DNA from: Stenotrophomonas rhizophila
GTDB lineage: Bacteria; Pseudomonadota; Gammaproteobacteria; Xanthomonadales; Xanthomonadaceae
NCBI RefSeq assembly: GCF_000661955.1
Contig: NZ_CP007597.1
Coordinates: forward strand, 1,729,605-1,793,604
Length of the DNA stretch: 64,000 nt
Direction of reading: 5' to 3'
Shown: piece after piece, positions 37,328 through 47,052 of the stretch
How positions within the stretch are numbered: position 1 is the stretch's first letter
Layout of the letters: each line of letters starts with the position of its first letter
The notes under the pieces: model-generated
What the model was told of the DNA's origin: nothing
What the model saw: the letters and a program-made list of their open reading frames with translations, nothing else
Database searches by the model: none
Program-made: the position numbers and the translations under genes

Positions 37328-38694
37328 CAGTGCGCGCCCTCCAGCACGGGCAGCTGCGCATGCACGATGTGCTCCAGCGCGGCCCAGTCGATGTGGTCCA
37401 GGCTGTCGTGCCCGGCGGTGGCGTCTTCGAGGATGCGACGCTGCAGTTCGGTGCGCGCGTGCGCCACCGCATACGGCGTGTGCAGGAAGGTGACCATGGT
37501 GTAGTGCGGCACGAAGCGGGTGGGCCAGCGTGCCTGCAGGGCCTGTTCCAGCTCGCGCTGCAGCAGGAAGGCCGGGTCGGCAACGCGATCGCGCATTTCA
37601 AGGTAGTTCTCCAGCGCCATCTGCTGGATCGCTTCGGCGTTCGGCTTGCGGTCGGCCTCGAAAGCGGCGAAGGCCGCGGCCAGCGTGTCCTGTTCCAGCA
37701 GGTGGCCGGCCAGCGCCACGCAGTCTTCAAACGCGCAGTTCATGCCCTGGCCGTGGAACGGCACCATCGCATGCGCGGCGTCGCCCAGCAGCACGGCGCG
37801 GCCCTGCAGGTGCCAGTGGTTGAGATGCAGCGTGCCCAGCAGGCCGGGCGGGTGCTCTTCCCAGTCGCGGCGCAGGTTGGGGATCAGCGCCAGCGCATCG
37901 GGGAAGTCGCGCGCGAACAGCGCTTCGGCCTCGGCACCGGTGGTGGTGGTGGCAAAGCTCGGGTCGCCTTCGTTGGGCAGGAACAGGGTGACGGTGAAAG
38001 TGCCTTCGTCATTGGGCAGCGCAATGCACATGTAGTGCCCGCGCGGCCAGATGTGCAGCGCGTTGGCTTCGATGCGGAAGCCGCCGTCGGCGGTGGGCGG
38101 GATCTCCAGTTCCTTGTAGGAGTGGTCGAGGAACTCGGTGCGCTCGTCCAGCGGCTGCTTGCGGTTCATCGCCGCGCGCAGCGCCGAGCCGGCACCATCG
38201 GCGCCGATCAGGGTGTCGAACCGGATGTCGTGCGGCTGGTCGTCGCGGTCGTCGATGAAGCGGGCATAGCCGGCATCGAAATCGACCGTGTGCAGGCGGC
38301 GGTGGAAATGCACCTGCGCACCGGCATCTTCGGCCAGCTGCAACAGCGTGGTGTTGAGGTCCTTGCGATGGATCGACCAGATCACTTCGCTGTCGTCGCG
38401 GCCGTAGCGTTGCAGCTGCGGCTCGCCTTGGCGCGGGTGCACCATGCGCCCGCGCATCATCACCGCCTTGGCCATGACCGCGTCTTCGACCCCGGCCTGG
38501 CGCAGCGCATTGCGGCCGCGTTCGGCCAGGGCCAGGTTGATCGAGCGGCCTGACTCGTAGTCGCTGATGCGCGGGTCGCCGCGACGTTCGTACAGGGTGA
38601 TCCGCCAGCCCTGGCGGGACAGCAGGATGGCGAGCAGCGAGCCGGCCAGGCCAGCGCCGATGATGCTCAGCGAGCGGGAAGGGGGTGCGATCAC
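37327..38694 (-). CDS. kmo: kynurenine 3-monooxygenase
   Basis: 455 residues. FAD/NADPH hydroxylase converting kynurenine to 3-hydroxykynurenine. FAD motif SIIGAGLAGSLLAILLSRQGW, YESGRSINLALAERGRNALR (typical of KMO), and the second FAD motif LLGDAAHAMVPFHGQGMNCAFED. Full length, but ends before the eukaryotic membrane anchor, so probably soluble. 35 bases after kynU. Confidence 0.94.
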   Translation of the reverse strand: MIAPPSRSLSIIGAGLAGSLLAILLSRQGWRITLYERRGDPRISDYESGRSINLALAERGRNALRQAGVEDAVMAKAVMMRGRMVHPRQGEPQLQRYGRDDSEVIWSIHRKDLNTTLLQLAEDAGAQVHFHRRLHTVDFDAGYARFIDDRDDQPHDIRFDTLIGADGAGSALRAAMNRKQPLDERTEFLDHSYKELEIPPTADGGFRIEANALHIWPRGHYMCIALPNDEGTFTVTLFLPNEGDPSFATTTTGAEAEALFARDFPDALALIPNLRRDWEEHPPGLLGTLHLNHWHLQGRAVLLGDAAHAMVPFHGQGMNCAFEDCVALAGHLLEQDTLAAAFAAFEADRKPNAEAIQQMALENYLEMRDRVADPAFLLQRELEQALQARWPTRFVPHYTMVTFLHTPYAVAHARTELQRRILEDATAGHDSLDHIDWAALEHIVHAQLPVLEGAH

Positions 38695-38729
38695 ATCGAT
38701 GTCCGTGGGGGCGGGGAGGGCGGGGCGGA

Positions 38730-40007
38730 TTACAGCCCTGCCCAGGCGTCCACTTCGTCGACGAAGTGGTGCAGGTCCTGGTAACGGTTGTAGAGCGGGG
38801 TCGGCGAGATGCGGATGACGTCCGGTTCGCGCCAGTCACCGAGCACGCCGACGGTCTGCAGGTACTCGAACAGGCTGCGGCCCCGTTCGCGACCACCGAC
38901 CACGCGCAGCGAGAGCTGGCAGCCGCGGCGGTCCGGTTCGCTGGGTGTGAGTACCTCGAGCACGCCGGTCAGGCGGGCGCGCACCAGCGCGTCGAGCAGG
39001 CCGGTCAGGCGCAGCGACTTCTCGCGCAGGGCGGCGATGCCACCGGCCTTGTCGACCACGTCGAGGGCGGCGCGCAGCGGTGCCAGGCCGAGCACGGGCG
39101 GGTTGCTGAGCTGCCAGCCTTCGGCGCCGACGGCGGGCACGAACTGCGGGGCCATTCTGAAGCGGGTGGCTTCTTCGTGACCCCACCAGCCGGCGAAGCG
39201 CGGCAAGCTGGTGTCGCGGTGGTGGCGTTCGTGCACGAAGCACCCGGCCACGGCGCCGGGGCCGGCGTTGAGGTACTTGTAGTGGCACCAGACGGCGAAG
39301 TCGGGGGCGATGTCGTGCAACTGCAGGGGGATGTTGCCGACCGAGTGGGCCAGGTCGAAGCCGACCCGGGCGCCCTGCAGGCGGGCCATGCGGGTGATGG
39401 CGTCGAGGTCGAAGACCTGGCCGCTGCGGTACTGCACGCCGGGCCACAGCACCAGCGCCAGGCGCGGGCCGTGTTCGTTGATGGCGCGTTCGATGGCCTG
39501 CAGCGAAATGGTGCCGTTGGGTTCGTCGGGCTGGACTTCGATGAGGTCGGTGGCCGGGTCGAAGCCGTGGAAGCGGATCTGCGATTCGACGGCGTGGCGG
39601 TCGGTGGGGAACGCGCCGGCTTCGATGAGGATGGCGGGGCGCTCGCGGCTGGGCCGGTAGAAGCTGACCATCATCAGGTGCAGGTTGACGCTGAGGGTGT
39701 TCATGGCGACCACTTCGCTGGGCAGCGCGCCGACGACGCGGGCGAGCTGTTCGCTGACGAGGCGGTGGTAGCGCAGCCACTGGGTGTCGCCGGTGAAGTG
39801 GCCTTCGACGGCCAGGCTGGCCCATTTGTCCATGACGTCCTGGACGGCGGCACGGGCGCCGCGCGGCTGCAGGCCCAGCGAGTTGCCGACGAAGTAAGTC
39901 TGGTCGCGGTGGTTGTGCTGGGGGAAGACGAATTCGCTGCGGAGGGTGCGCAGGGGGTCGGCAGCGTCCAGGGCAACTGCATGGGTGCGGCTGAGGAGTT
40001 CGGACAT
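38730..40007 (-). CDS. kynU: kynureninase
   Basis: 425 residues. PLP enzyme cleaving 3-hydroxykynurenine to 3-hydroxyanthranilate and alanine. Opening TYFVGNSLGLQPRGAR, MNTLSVNLHLMM, and the PLP lysine in VWCHYKYLNAGPGAVAG, with FDLAHSVGNIPL before it. Start at 40007 (MSELLSRTHAVALDAADPLR); the longer frame upstream runs into repeats. First gene of the kynU-kmo-sbcB-DUF2461-AKR operon. Confidence 0.95.
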   Translation of the reverse strand: MSELLSRTHAVALDAADPLRTLRSEFVFPQHNHRDQTYFVGNSLGLQPRGARAAVQDVMDKWASLAVEGHFTGDTQWLRYHRLVSEQLARVVGALPSEVVAMNTLSVNLHLMMVSFYRPSRERPAILIEAGAFPTDRHAVESQIRFHGFDPATDLIEVQPDEPNGTISLQAIERAINEHGPRLALVLWPGVQYRSGQVFDLDAITRMARLQGARVGFDLAHSVGNIPLQLHDIAPDFAVWCHYKYLNAGPGAVAGCFVHERHHRDTSLPRFAGWWGHEEATRFRMAPQFVPAVGAEGWQLSNPPVLGLAPLRAALDVVDKAGGIAALREKSLRLTGLLDALVRARLTGVLEVLTPSEPDRRGCQLSLRVVGGRERGRSLFEYLQTVGVLGDWREPDVIRISPTPLYNRYQDLHHFVDEVDAWAGL

Positions 40008-40179
40008 GGTGCAACCAGCGGTGACAGTGACGGACAGTTTATCCGGGTGGTGGGGGTGTGGGCTGAATCCGGTGTGGGTGGGGGGTGTGTGTTTTTTTCG
40101 AGGCGTGAGGCAAGTGCAAGTGCAACGGCAACGGCCACGGCCACGGCAGAAGCGTGGTGTCTGTGCGGTGGGTGGGCTG

Positions 40180-40283
40180 GCGCGGTGCGGGTGGGTGGCC
40201 GGGACACGCCGTAAATCCGTCCATGGAGGCTCCGCCACCGCATCCATGCGGTGGAGGGTCCCGGCCACCCACCCGCACCACGC
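40180..40283 (+). repeat. long hairpin element, family 2, copy 2
   Basis: Arms 40180-40205 and 40258-40283 pair over 26 positions with one G-T wobble. Core: GGGACACGCCGTAAATCCGT then CCATGGAGGCTC, then an apical hairpin at 40235-40254 (CCACCGC-ATCCAT-GCGGTGG). Read on the minus strand the apical loop is ATGGAT. Confidence 0.82.
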
Positions 40284-40696
40284 CCTGACACAGGGCCGGT
40301 GCGCAGGGGAAATGCGGGTAGTGCCGGTAGTGCGGGGATTGTGGTGATGCGGGGTGATGCGGGGCCACGCGGGGCCACGCTGGTAGAGCCGACCGTTGGT
40401 CGGCTGCTCTCCGCTCAGAGGTCATGCTGCCATCGAGCGACGAAGGGGTATCGGCAGTCGATCGAGGATCGACCCTACCAGGGCCGTGGTCACGCAGGTC
40501 ACGTTGTGGTCGCGGTCGCGCCGCACCGCAGCGCAATGCAACGCAACGCAGCGCAACGCTGTGGTCGGGGTGACGCGGGGCCGTGCAGGGCTACGCGGGC
40601 CCCACGAGGCCACGCGACGTCACCCAGGGTAGAGCCGACCGTTGGTCGGCTGCTTTTCGCTCAGCCGCGTGCGTGCAGCTCGGCGCTTTTCAAGCC
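40284..40696. repeat. SMAG palindromes and low-complexity DNA between kynU and the dioxygenase gene
   Basis: GTAG-headed palindromes at 40383-40405 and 40629-40651 (arms AGCCGACC/GGTCGGCT), an inverted one at about 40458-40477 (GTCGATCGAGGATCGAC...), and a CGCAACGCAACGCAGCGCAACGC-like stretch at about 40510-40560. No RBS-supported ORF. Confidence 0.75.
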
Positions 40697-41224
40697 TCAG
40701 CCTTCAAGCGCAACAACACCCGGCAACGGGTCTACATGCCCGCACGCCTCGCACGTGCGCATCTCCACCGATGCCTGGTACCGCGCAAACACCTTCGGCA
40801 GGTCGGTTTCGATGTTTTCCAGGGCGAAGTACTCCTCGTACAGCTTGTGGTTGCAGCGCTCGCAGAACCACAGCAGTCCGTCGCGTTCGTGCGCCAGCCG
40901 CTTGCGCTCCACCACCAGGCCCACGCCGCCGGGCGGGCGGCGGGGCGAATGGGGCACCTTGCCCGGCAGCAGGAAGATTTCGCCCGCGCGGATCGGGATG
41001 TCGCGCACTGCGCCGTCTTCCTGCACCTTCAGCACCATCTCGCCTTCGAGCTGGTAGAACCACTCCGGGCCTTCGTCGTAATGGTAGTCCGTGCGGCTGT
41101 TCGGCCCGCCCACCACCATCACGATGAAGTCCCCATTCTCGATCATCTTGTTGCCCACCGGCGGCTTCAGCAGGTGCCGGTTTTCTTCGATCCAGCCCAG
41201 CAGGTTGATCGGCATGGGAAGCAT
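40697..41224 (-). CDS. 3-hydroxyanthranilate 3,4-dioxygenase
   Basis: A 175-residue cupin ([15 protein letters not shown]). Fe(II) enzyme opening 3-hydroxyanthranilate to the precursor of quinolinate, hence [24 protein letters not shown], metal ligands in [17 protein letters not shown] and the cupin second motif [13 protein letters not shown] are diagnostic. The C-terminal rubredoxin-like CERC...CEAC pair is the extra metal site of bacterial enzymes. An alternative start three codons later (41215) is equally plausible. Last gene of the asnS-side cluster. Confidence 0.94.
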   Translation of the reverse strand: MLPMPINLLGWIEENRHLLKPPVGNKMIENGDFIVMVVGGPNSRTDYHYDEGPEWFYQLEGEMVLKVQEDGAVRDIPIRAGEIFLLPGKVPHSPRRPPGGVGLVVERKRLAHERDGLLWFCERCNHKLYEEYFALENIETDLPKVFARYQASVEMRTCEACGHVDPLPGVVALEG

Positions 41225-41250
41225 GGTGCGATGTCCGTAGTGGGGAAGGG

Positions 41251-41913
41251 TCAGTCGCGCTTGCCGCGACGCGGCACGTGCGCCAGCGCCCGCTCGTAGG
41301 CCGGCTGCAGGTCTTCCGGCGCGCCCACGTCGATGCCCATCTCGCGCACCCGGCCGTCCTTCAGGCTGTAGACCCAGCCGTGCACCATCAGCTTCTGGCC
41401 GCGCGCCCAGGCGTCCTGCACGATCGTCGAGCGGCAGGCGTTGACCACCTGCTCGATCACGTTCAGTTCGCACAGCCGTGCATGCTTCAGGTCCGGGTCT
41501 TCAATCGCATCCATGATCGACGCATGCTTCTGCGCCACATCGCCCACGTGCCGCAGCCAGTTGTCGGCCAGGCCCACCCGCGTGTTGTGCAGGCTGGCGT
41601 GCACGCCGCCGCAGCCGTAATGGCCCACGATCAGGATGTGCTTCACCTTCAACTGGTCCACCGCGTACTGGATCACGCTCAGGCAGTTGAGGTCGGTGTG
41701 CACCACCACGTTGGCCACGTTGCGGTGCACGAACACCTCGCCCGGTGCCATGCCGATGATCTGGTTGGCCGGCACGCGCGAATCCGAGCAGCCGATCCAC
41801 AGGTATTCCGGATGCTGCTGCTTGGCCAGCTGGTGGAAGAAGTCCGGATCTTCCTTCTCGATCCGGTCCGCCCATTCGCGGTTGTTCTGCAGCAGCTTGT
41901 GGATGTCTTTCAT
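41251..41913 (-). CDS. can: beta-carbonic anhydrase
   Basis: 220 residues. Zn enzyme interconverting CO2 and bicarbonate. Active-site motifs [14 protein letters not shown] (Cys and Asp/Arg dyad) and [15 protein letters not shown] (His and Cys ligands). Start at 41913 ([18 protein letters not shown]), as in E. coli Can. 26 bases upstream of the dioxygenase gene, same strand. Confidence 0.95.
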   Translation of the reverse strand: MKDIHKLLQNNREWADRIEKEDPDFFHQLAKQQHPEYLWIGCSDSRVPANQIIGMAPGEVFVHRNVANVVVHTDLNCLSVIQYAVDQLKVKHILIVGHYGCGGVHASLHNTRVGLADNWLRHVGDVAQKHASIMDAIEDPDLKHARLCELNVIEQVVNACRSTIVQDAWARGQKLMVHGWVYSLKDGRVREMGIDVGAPEDLQPAYERALAHVPRRGKRD

Positions 41914-41989
41914 GGGGCAGGTGTCCCTGACGTAAGGTGGGGGCAAGGCGCGGCCAGCCTGGCCGCGGCGTCGCGGGAAACGGGGAGGG

Positions 41990-42625
41990 TCAGCCGGCGG
42001 TGTCGCCGTCGCGGCGCCAGCGCATCCACTGCGCCAGCTCGCGGGAAGCCGGGGCGTCCAGCGCCGACAGCGCGTCGATCACGCTGCGCTGGTTCGCCTC
42101 CGGGTGGTTCTGGCTCAGTTTGAGCTTGATCTGTACCTGGGCGGGGCGGAAGCGGAAGCCGACGATGCCGGCCAGCATGCGCTGCTGGCGCGGCTCGATC
42201 GGAAGCAGGTCCCAGTCGCCGCCCACCGTGCCTTCGTAGTGCGTGCTCAGTGCATCCAGCATCGCCACCAGTGCGTCCGGGTCGGTGACCGGCTCCAGCA
42301 CGCCGCGCAGTTCGGCCGCGGCATAGTTCCAGGTGGGGACACGCGCCTGCGCATCTTTGTCCGGATACCAGCCCGGCGACACGTACGCGTGCGGGCCGTT
42401 CACCAGCAGCGTGGCCGGGCCGGCGTGGCCGGCCTGCGGATTCGGTTTGGCCCAGTGGCCCTCGATCAGGATGCCGTCGGCATCCCGCGTGTACACCACC
42501 GGCAGGCGCGTGGCCTGCGGGTAGCCGTCGGCGCCGTTGGTCACCAGGGTGACGAACGCATCGCGCGCCAGCAGCCGGTCCAGCCAGATCAGGTCGGTCT
42601 CGGCGAAGGCGGACGGAATGAACAT
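41990..42625 (-). CDS. PaiB-type FMN-binding protein
   Basis: 211 residues, MFIPSAFAETDLIWLDRLLARDAFVTLVTNG..., the conserved opening of the PaiB 'FMN-binding negative transcriptional regulator' family; GHWAKPNPQ, ATLLVNGPHAYVSPGWYPDK and VPTWNYAAAELRG are family motifs. The split-barrel fold is flavin-binding-like. Whether it regulates transcription or detoxifies is not known for this protein. Confidence 0.9.
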   Translation of the reverse strand: MFIPSAFAETDLIWLDRLLARDAFVTLVTNGADGYPQATRLPVVYTRDADGILIEGHWAKPNPQAGHAGPATLLVNGPHAYVSPGWYPDKDAQARVPTWNYAAAELRGVLEPVTDPDALVAMLDALSTHYEGTVGGDWDLLPIEPRQQRMLAGIVGFRFRPAQVQIKLKLSQNHPEANQRSVIDALSALDAPASRELAQWMRWRRDGDTAG

Positions 42626-42631
42626 CGTCGG

Positions 42632-42946
42632 TTACGCGCGGGCGCCCAGGCTCTGCACCATGCGGCCATGCAGGTCGGCATCGCTGGCGCCCTGCGGCGG
42701 CTGCACTTCATGCAGCGAGAAGCCGCGGATCAGCGCGTCTTCCTCGTCCAGCCCGTCATAGGAGACGAATTCGGCGTCGAACAGCTGCGAACGCGCGGTG
42801 TCTTCGCTGTCGTAGCTGAGCGTGTTGCCGTCGCTGTCGAGCACTTCGGCGGTGCCCGCCGGGCGGATCCGCAGGCGGGCCCAGATCAGCGTGTTGCCCA
42901 GGCTGGCCAGGAACCACTCGTCGCGGTCAGGGGTCGTGTCGTTCAT
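42632..42946 (-). CDS. small acidic protein, unknown function
   Basis: 104 residues, MNDTTPDRDEWFLASLGNTLIWARLRI..., acidic and without signal or TM segment. Six bases before paiB, and its start overlaps the stop of the upstream membrane protein gene by four bases (ATGA). No family recognised. The sequence reads as a compact beta-rich domain (GTAEVLDSDGNTLSYDSEDTA). Confidence 0.75.
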   Translation of the reverse strand: MNDTTPDRDEWFLASLGNTLIWARLRIRPAGTAEVLDSDGNTLSYDSEDTARSQLFDAEFVSYDGLDEEDALIRGFSLHEVQPPQGASDADLHGRMVQSLGARA

Positions 42947-43248
42947 ATCAGTACCATCGAAAGCAGCCAGAGCAGGGCAGCCATGCCCAGCCCGGCCAGC
43001 AGGGTCAGCAGCGATACCCAGGCCGGCGTTGCCAGCCCGGACAGCGCCCGGTCGGGGGTGTGCCGGTAATCACGGCCCAGCAGCCAGCGCAGCGCGTCCG
43101 GGCGCAGGAACGCGCCGTTGCCGAAGCGTTGCGCCAGCAGCGGGTGGCGGTCGCGGATGTGGACCAGGGTGAGCGGCCAGAAGATCACGAAGGCACTGAA
43201 CCCGGCGATCGCCACGCCGACGAAGCACAGCGCGAAGAACAAGGTCAT
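42943..43248 (-). CDS. small membrane protein, unknown function
   Basis: 101 residues with an N-terminal helix (LFFALCFVGVAIAGFSAFVIFWPL) and a C-terminal helix (WVSLLTLLAGLGMAALLWLLSMVLI) around a basic loop with HIRDRHPLLAQRFGNGAFLRPDAL. Translationally coupled to the next gene. 23 bases downstream of asnS. No family recognised. Confidence 0.78.
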   Translation of the reverse strand: MTLFFALCFVGVAIAGFSAFVIFWPLTLVHIRDRHPLLAQRFGNGAFLRPDALRWLLGRDYRHTPDRALSGLATPAWVSLLTLLAGLGMAALLWLLSMVLI

Positions 43249-43271
43249 GGGTCAGTGCCTCCGTAGGTGGA

Positions 43272-44666
<1,395 letters not shown>

Positions 44667-44795
44667 GACTTGAATCCTCTATTGATCGACTCGATCTCTG
44701 AACGAGGAGTTTAACGGGTGCAGCGTTCTGCTTGCGAGGCATTTTTAGCCGCCGTGGGCTCCTATAATGACCCCGATCCGCTGGAGTTGCCTGTC

Positions 44796-45134
44796 ATGGC
44801 TGTAAGCCTTACCCCTGTTGCCTTTGCCCGTGTGCAGAAGTTCGTCGCCCAGACCCCGGGCGCGCTGGGCCTGCGTTTCGGCGTCACCCGTACCGGTTGC
44901 TCGGGCTGGGGCCACATCACCGACCTGGCCCGCGACGAGCGCCAGGGCGACACCGTGTTTGAGCAGGACGGGGTGCGCATCTACGTGGATGCCGACAGCC
45001 TGGGCCTGGTCGACGGCACCGAGATCGACTTCGGCAAGCACGGGCTGAGCGAGACGTTCACGTTCAGGAACCCGAACGCCACCGCCGAATGCGGCTGCGG
45101 CGAGAGCTTCACCACCGAAGCCGACAAGGCCTGA
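44796..45134 (+). CDS. A-type iron-sulfur cluster carrier (IscA/ErpA family)
   Basis: 112 residues, MAVSLTPVAFARVQKFVAQTPG... with the three cluster-ligand cysteines in TGCSGWG and ECGCGESF. Delivers Fe-S clusters to target proteins. A -10-like TATAAT lies at 44763-44768, about 28 bases before the ATG. The common SGCSGMxY variant is here TGCSGWGHITD. IscA versus ErpA cannot be told without alignment. Confidence 0.93.
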   Translation: MAVSLTPVAFARVQKFVAQTPGALGLRFGVTRTGCSGWGHITDLARDERQGDTVFEQDGVRIYVDADSLGLVDGTEIDFGKHGLSETFTFRNPNATAECGCGESFTTEADKA

Positions 45135-45260
45135 TCCGGGTCGGCAGAAGCGCCCAGCCCCGCGGCTGCTTGCCTGCGGGCGCTTGTGCTGCCATACTTT
45201 GCGGCTTCCTGCCTGATTCCGGGCAGGACCCTTGCCCCACCGCGTTCATCTGCGGGGGGC

Positions 45261-45282
45261 TGTCCGGCCCCCACGGGCCACA
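45261..45282 (+). promoter_or_regulatory. candidate S6:S18 autoregulatory leader motif of rpsF
   Basis: In the rpsF 5' leader a hairpin GCCC-CCAC-GGGC is closed below by TGT/ACA with CCG bulged on the 5' side. A CCG-bulged hairpin resembling the 16S rRNA site is the published binding motif by which the S6:S18 complex controls its own mRNA. A second GC-rich hairpin lies just upstream (about 45233-45260). Confidence 0.5.
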
Positions 45283-45300
45283 TCCGAAAGGTAAAAACAC

Positions 45301-45738
45301 ATGAGTCGTCATTACGAAGTCGTGTTCCTGGTCCATCCGGACCAGAGCGAACAGGTCCCGGCCATGATCGAGCGCTACAAGGCGCTGGTCGAGAACGGCA
45401 ACGGCACCATCCACCGTCTGGAAGACTGGGGCCGTCGTCAGCTGGCCTACCCGATCCAGAACCTGGTGAAGGCCCACTACGTCATGCTCAACATCGAGTG
45501 CGACCAGGCCGTGCTGAGCGAGCTGGTGGAAAGCTTCCGCTTCAACGATGCCGTGCTGCGCAACCTCGTCATCAAGCGTGACGAAGCTGACACCGAGCAG
45601 TCGCTGATCATGAAGAGCAAGGACGAGAAGGGTGACAAGCCCGAGCGTGGCGAGCGTCGTCGTCGTGATGACGAAGAAGGTGAAACCACCCCCGCCGCTG
45701 ACACCGATGCCGGCGAAGACGCCGCTTCGGCCGCTTAA
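45301..45738 (+). CDS. rpsF: 30S ribosomal protein S6
   Basis: 145 residues. [29 protein letters not shown] and [19 protein letters not shown] motifs are classic S6, with a long acidic/basic C-terminal tail ([28 protein letters not shown]) beyond the ~100-residue core, as in other proteobacteria. Binds 16S rRNA with S18. First gene of rpsF-rpsR-rplI. Confidence 0.98.
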   Translation: MSRHYEVVFLVHPDQSEQVPAMIERYKALVENGNGTIHRLEDWGRRQLAYPIQNLVKAHYVMLNIECDQAVLSELVESFRFNDAVLRNLVIKRDEADTEQSLIMKSKDEKGDKPERGERRRRDDEEGETTPAADTDAGEDAASAA

Positions 45739-45749
45739 GGAGCACTGAC

Positions 45750-45980
45750 ATGTCCAAGTTCTTCCGTCGCCGCAAGTTCTGCAAGTTCACGGCCGAAGGT
45801 GTCAAGGAGATCGATTACAAGGATCTCAACACCCTGCGCCAGTACCTGACCGAGAACGGCAAGATCGTGCCGAGCCGCGTCACCGGTACCAAGTCGAAGT
45901 ACCAGCGCCAGCTGGCAACGGCCGTCAAGCGCGCCCGTTTCCTGGCCCTGATTCCGTACACCGACAACCACGACGTCTGA
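45750..45980 (+). CDS. rpsR: 30S ribosomal protein S18
   Basis: 76 residues, [26 protein letters not shown]... and LIPYTDNH, full-length S18. Partner of S6 on the 30S platform. 11 bases after rpsF. Confidence 0.98.
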   Translation: MSKFFRRRKFCKFTAEGVKEIDYKDLNTLRQYLTENGKIVPSRVTGTKSKYQRQLATAVKRARFLALIPYTDNHDV

Positions 45981-46131
45981 TGAAAGCCGGCGGCTTCGGT
46001 CGCCGCTTTCGTGGACCTGGCCGCCCGCGCTGCAAAGCGTCGGGCGGTTTCACGGTCTACCGTTCGGATATTCGGACAGCCATCGCTGCGGGGCCACGCC
46101 TCGCTAACGAATACATATTTGGAGCTACACC

Positions 46132-46584
46132 ATGAAGCTGATTCTTCTCCAGAAGGTCACCAACCTCGGCGGTCTGGGCGATCTGGTCGACGTGAAGCCG
46201 GGCTACGGCCGCAACTTCCTCGTCCCGACCGGCAAGGCCGTTCCGGCTACCACCACCAACGTTGCCGAGTTCGAAGCCAAGCGCGCCGATTACGAAGCCA
46301 AGGCCCAGTCGATCCACGCTGACGCCGAAGCCCGCAAGGCTCAGCTGGAAGGCAAGAGCGTCACCATCGCCGCCAACGCGTCGACGGAAGGCAAGCTGTA
46401 CGGTTCGGTTGGCCCGCGCGACATCGCCGAAGCCTTCACCAAGGCCGGCCTGCCGCTGGAAAAGAGCGAAGTGATCCTGGGCGAAGGCGCCTTCCGCAAC
46501 GTGGGCGAGTACGAGGTGACTGTTCACCTGCACGCCGACGTCGAAACCACCGTCAAGGTGGTTGTGGAAGCCGAAAAGGCCTGA
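46132..46584 (+). CDS. rplI: 50S ribosomal protein L9
   Basis: 150 residues, [36 protein letters not shown]..., the N-terminal L9 domain, a long connecting helix ([24 protein letters not shown]) and the C-terminal domain ([15 protein letters not shown]). 151 bases after rpsR, same operon; terminator follows. Confidence 0.98.
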   Translation: MKLILLQKVTNLGGLGDLVDVKPGYGRNFLVPTGKAVPATTTNVAEFEAKRADYEAKAQSIHADAEARKAQLEGKSVTIAANASTEGKLYGSVGPRDIAEAFTKAGLPLEKSEVILGEGAFRNVGEYEVTVHLHADVETTVKVVVEAEKA

Positions 46585-46610
46585 TCCCTGCCGAAAGGCT
46601 GGAATCGCTG

Positions 46611-46640
46611 AAACGGGTGCCCGCAAGGGTGCCCGTTTTT
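46611..46640 (+). terminator. intrinsic terminator after rplI
   Basis: ACGGGTGCCC-GCAA-GGGTGCCCGTTTTT: 10-bp stem with two G-T wobbles and a T-run. Confidence 0.9.
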
Positions 46641-46733
46641 GTATGTGGGGGTTTTGTTTTTTAAAAGCTTAGAAGCTTGAAGCCTGAAGCCAGATCAACG
46701 GCGGGTGCCGGCGCTTTGGTTCTTCCGGTGGGA

Positions 46734-46917
46734 GGGTGCCGGGTGGCCTTGGCCGGGACACGCCGTAAATCCATCCCTGGAGGCTCGTAGGCGCCTTGCT
46801 CGTTTGTGCAGTCCTGCACAAACGGCAAGACCGGGGTTGGGCGTCCTGCCCAACCCGTCCGGCGCATGCGCCGAACCCATGGCGCCCAACGGTCCCGGCC
46901 AAGGCCACCCGACACCC
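46734..46917 (+). repeat. long hairpin element, family 2, copy 3 (expanded apical part)
   Basis: Arms 46734-46759 and 46892-46917 pair over 26 positions with one mismatch. Core GGGACACGCCGTAAATCCAT then CCCTGGAGGCTC. Instead of the short apical hairpin it contains three extra hairpins: CGTTTGTGCA/TGCACAAACG (46801-46824), GGGTTGGGC/GCCCAACCC (46834-46856) and CGGCGCATGCGCCG (about 46860-46873). Confidence 0.8.
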
Positions 46918-46943
46918 TCTGCCAGGATCTGCGATGCGGGCGG

Positions 46944-46965
46944 GTAGAGCCACGCCATGCGTGGC
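46944..46965 (+). repeat. SMAG-type palindrome (CCACGC arm variant, intact)
   Basis: GTAG head, then AGCCACGC-CAT-GCGTGGC. Same stem and CAT loop as the copy interrupted by the IS 55 bases downstream and the inverted copy at 48480-48502. Confidence 0.85.
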
Positions 46966-47052
46966 CGGGGCAATGAAGTAGGGTTATGTGATGCGTGGGT
47001 AGGCGGTACAGCCACGCCATTGAACTGACCCCACAAAGTTGGACAGTGGGAT

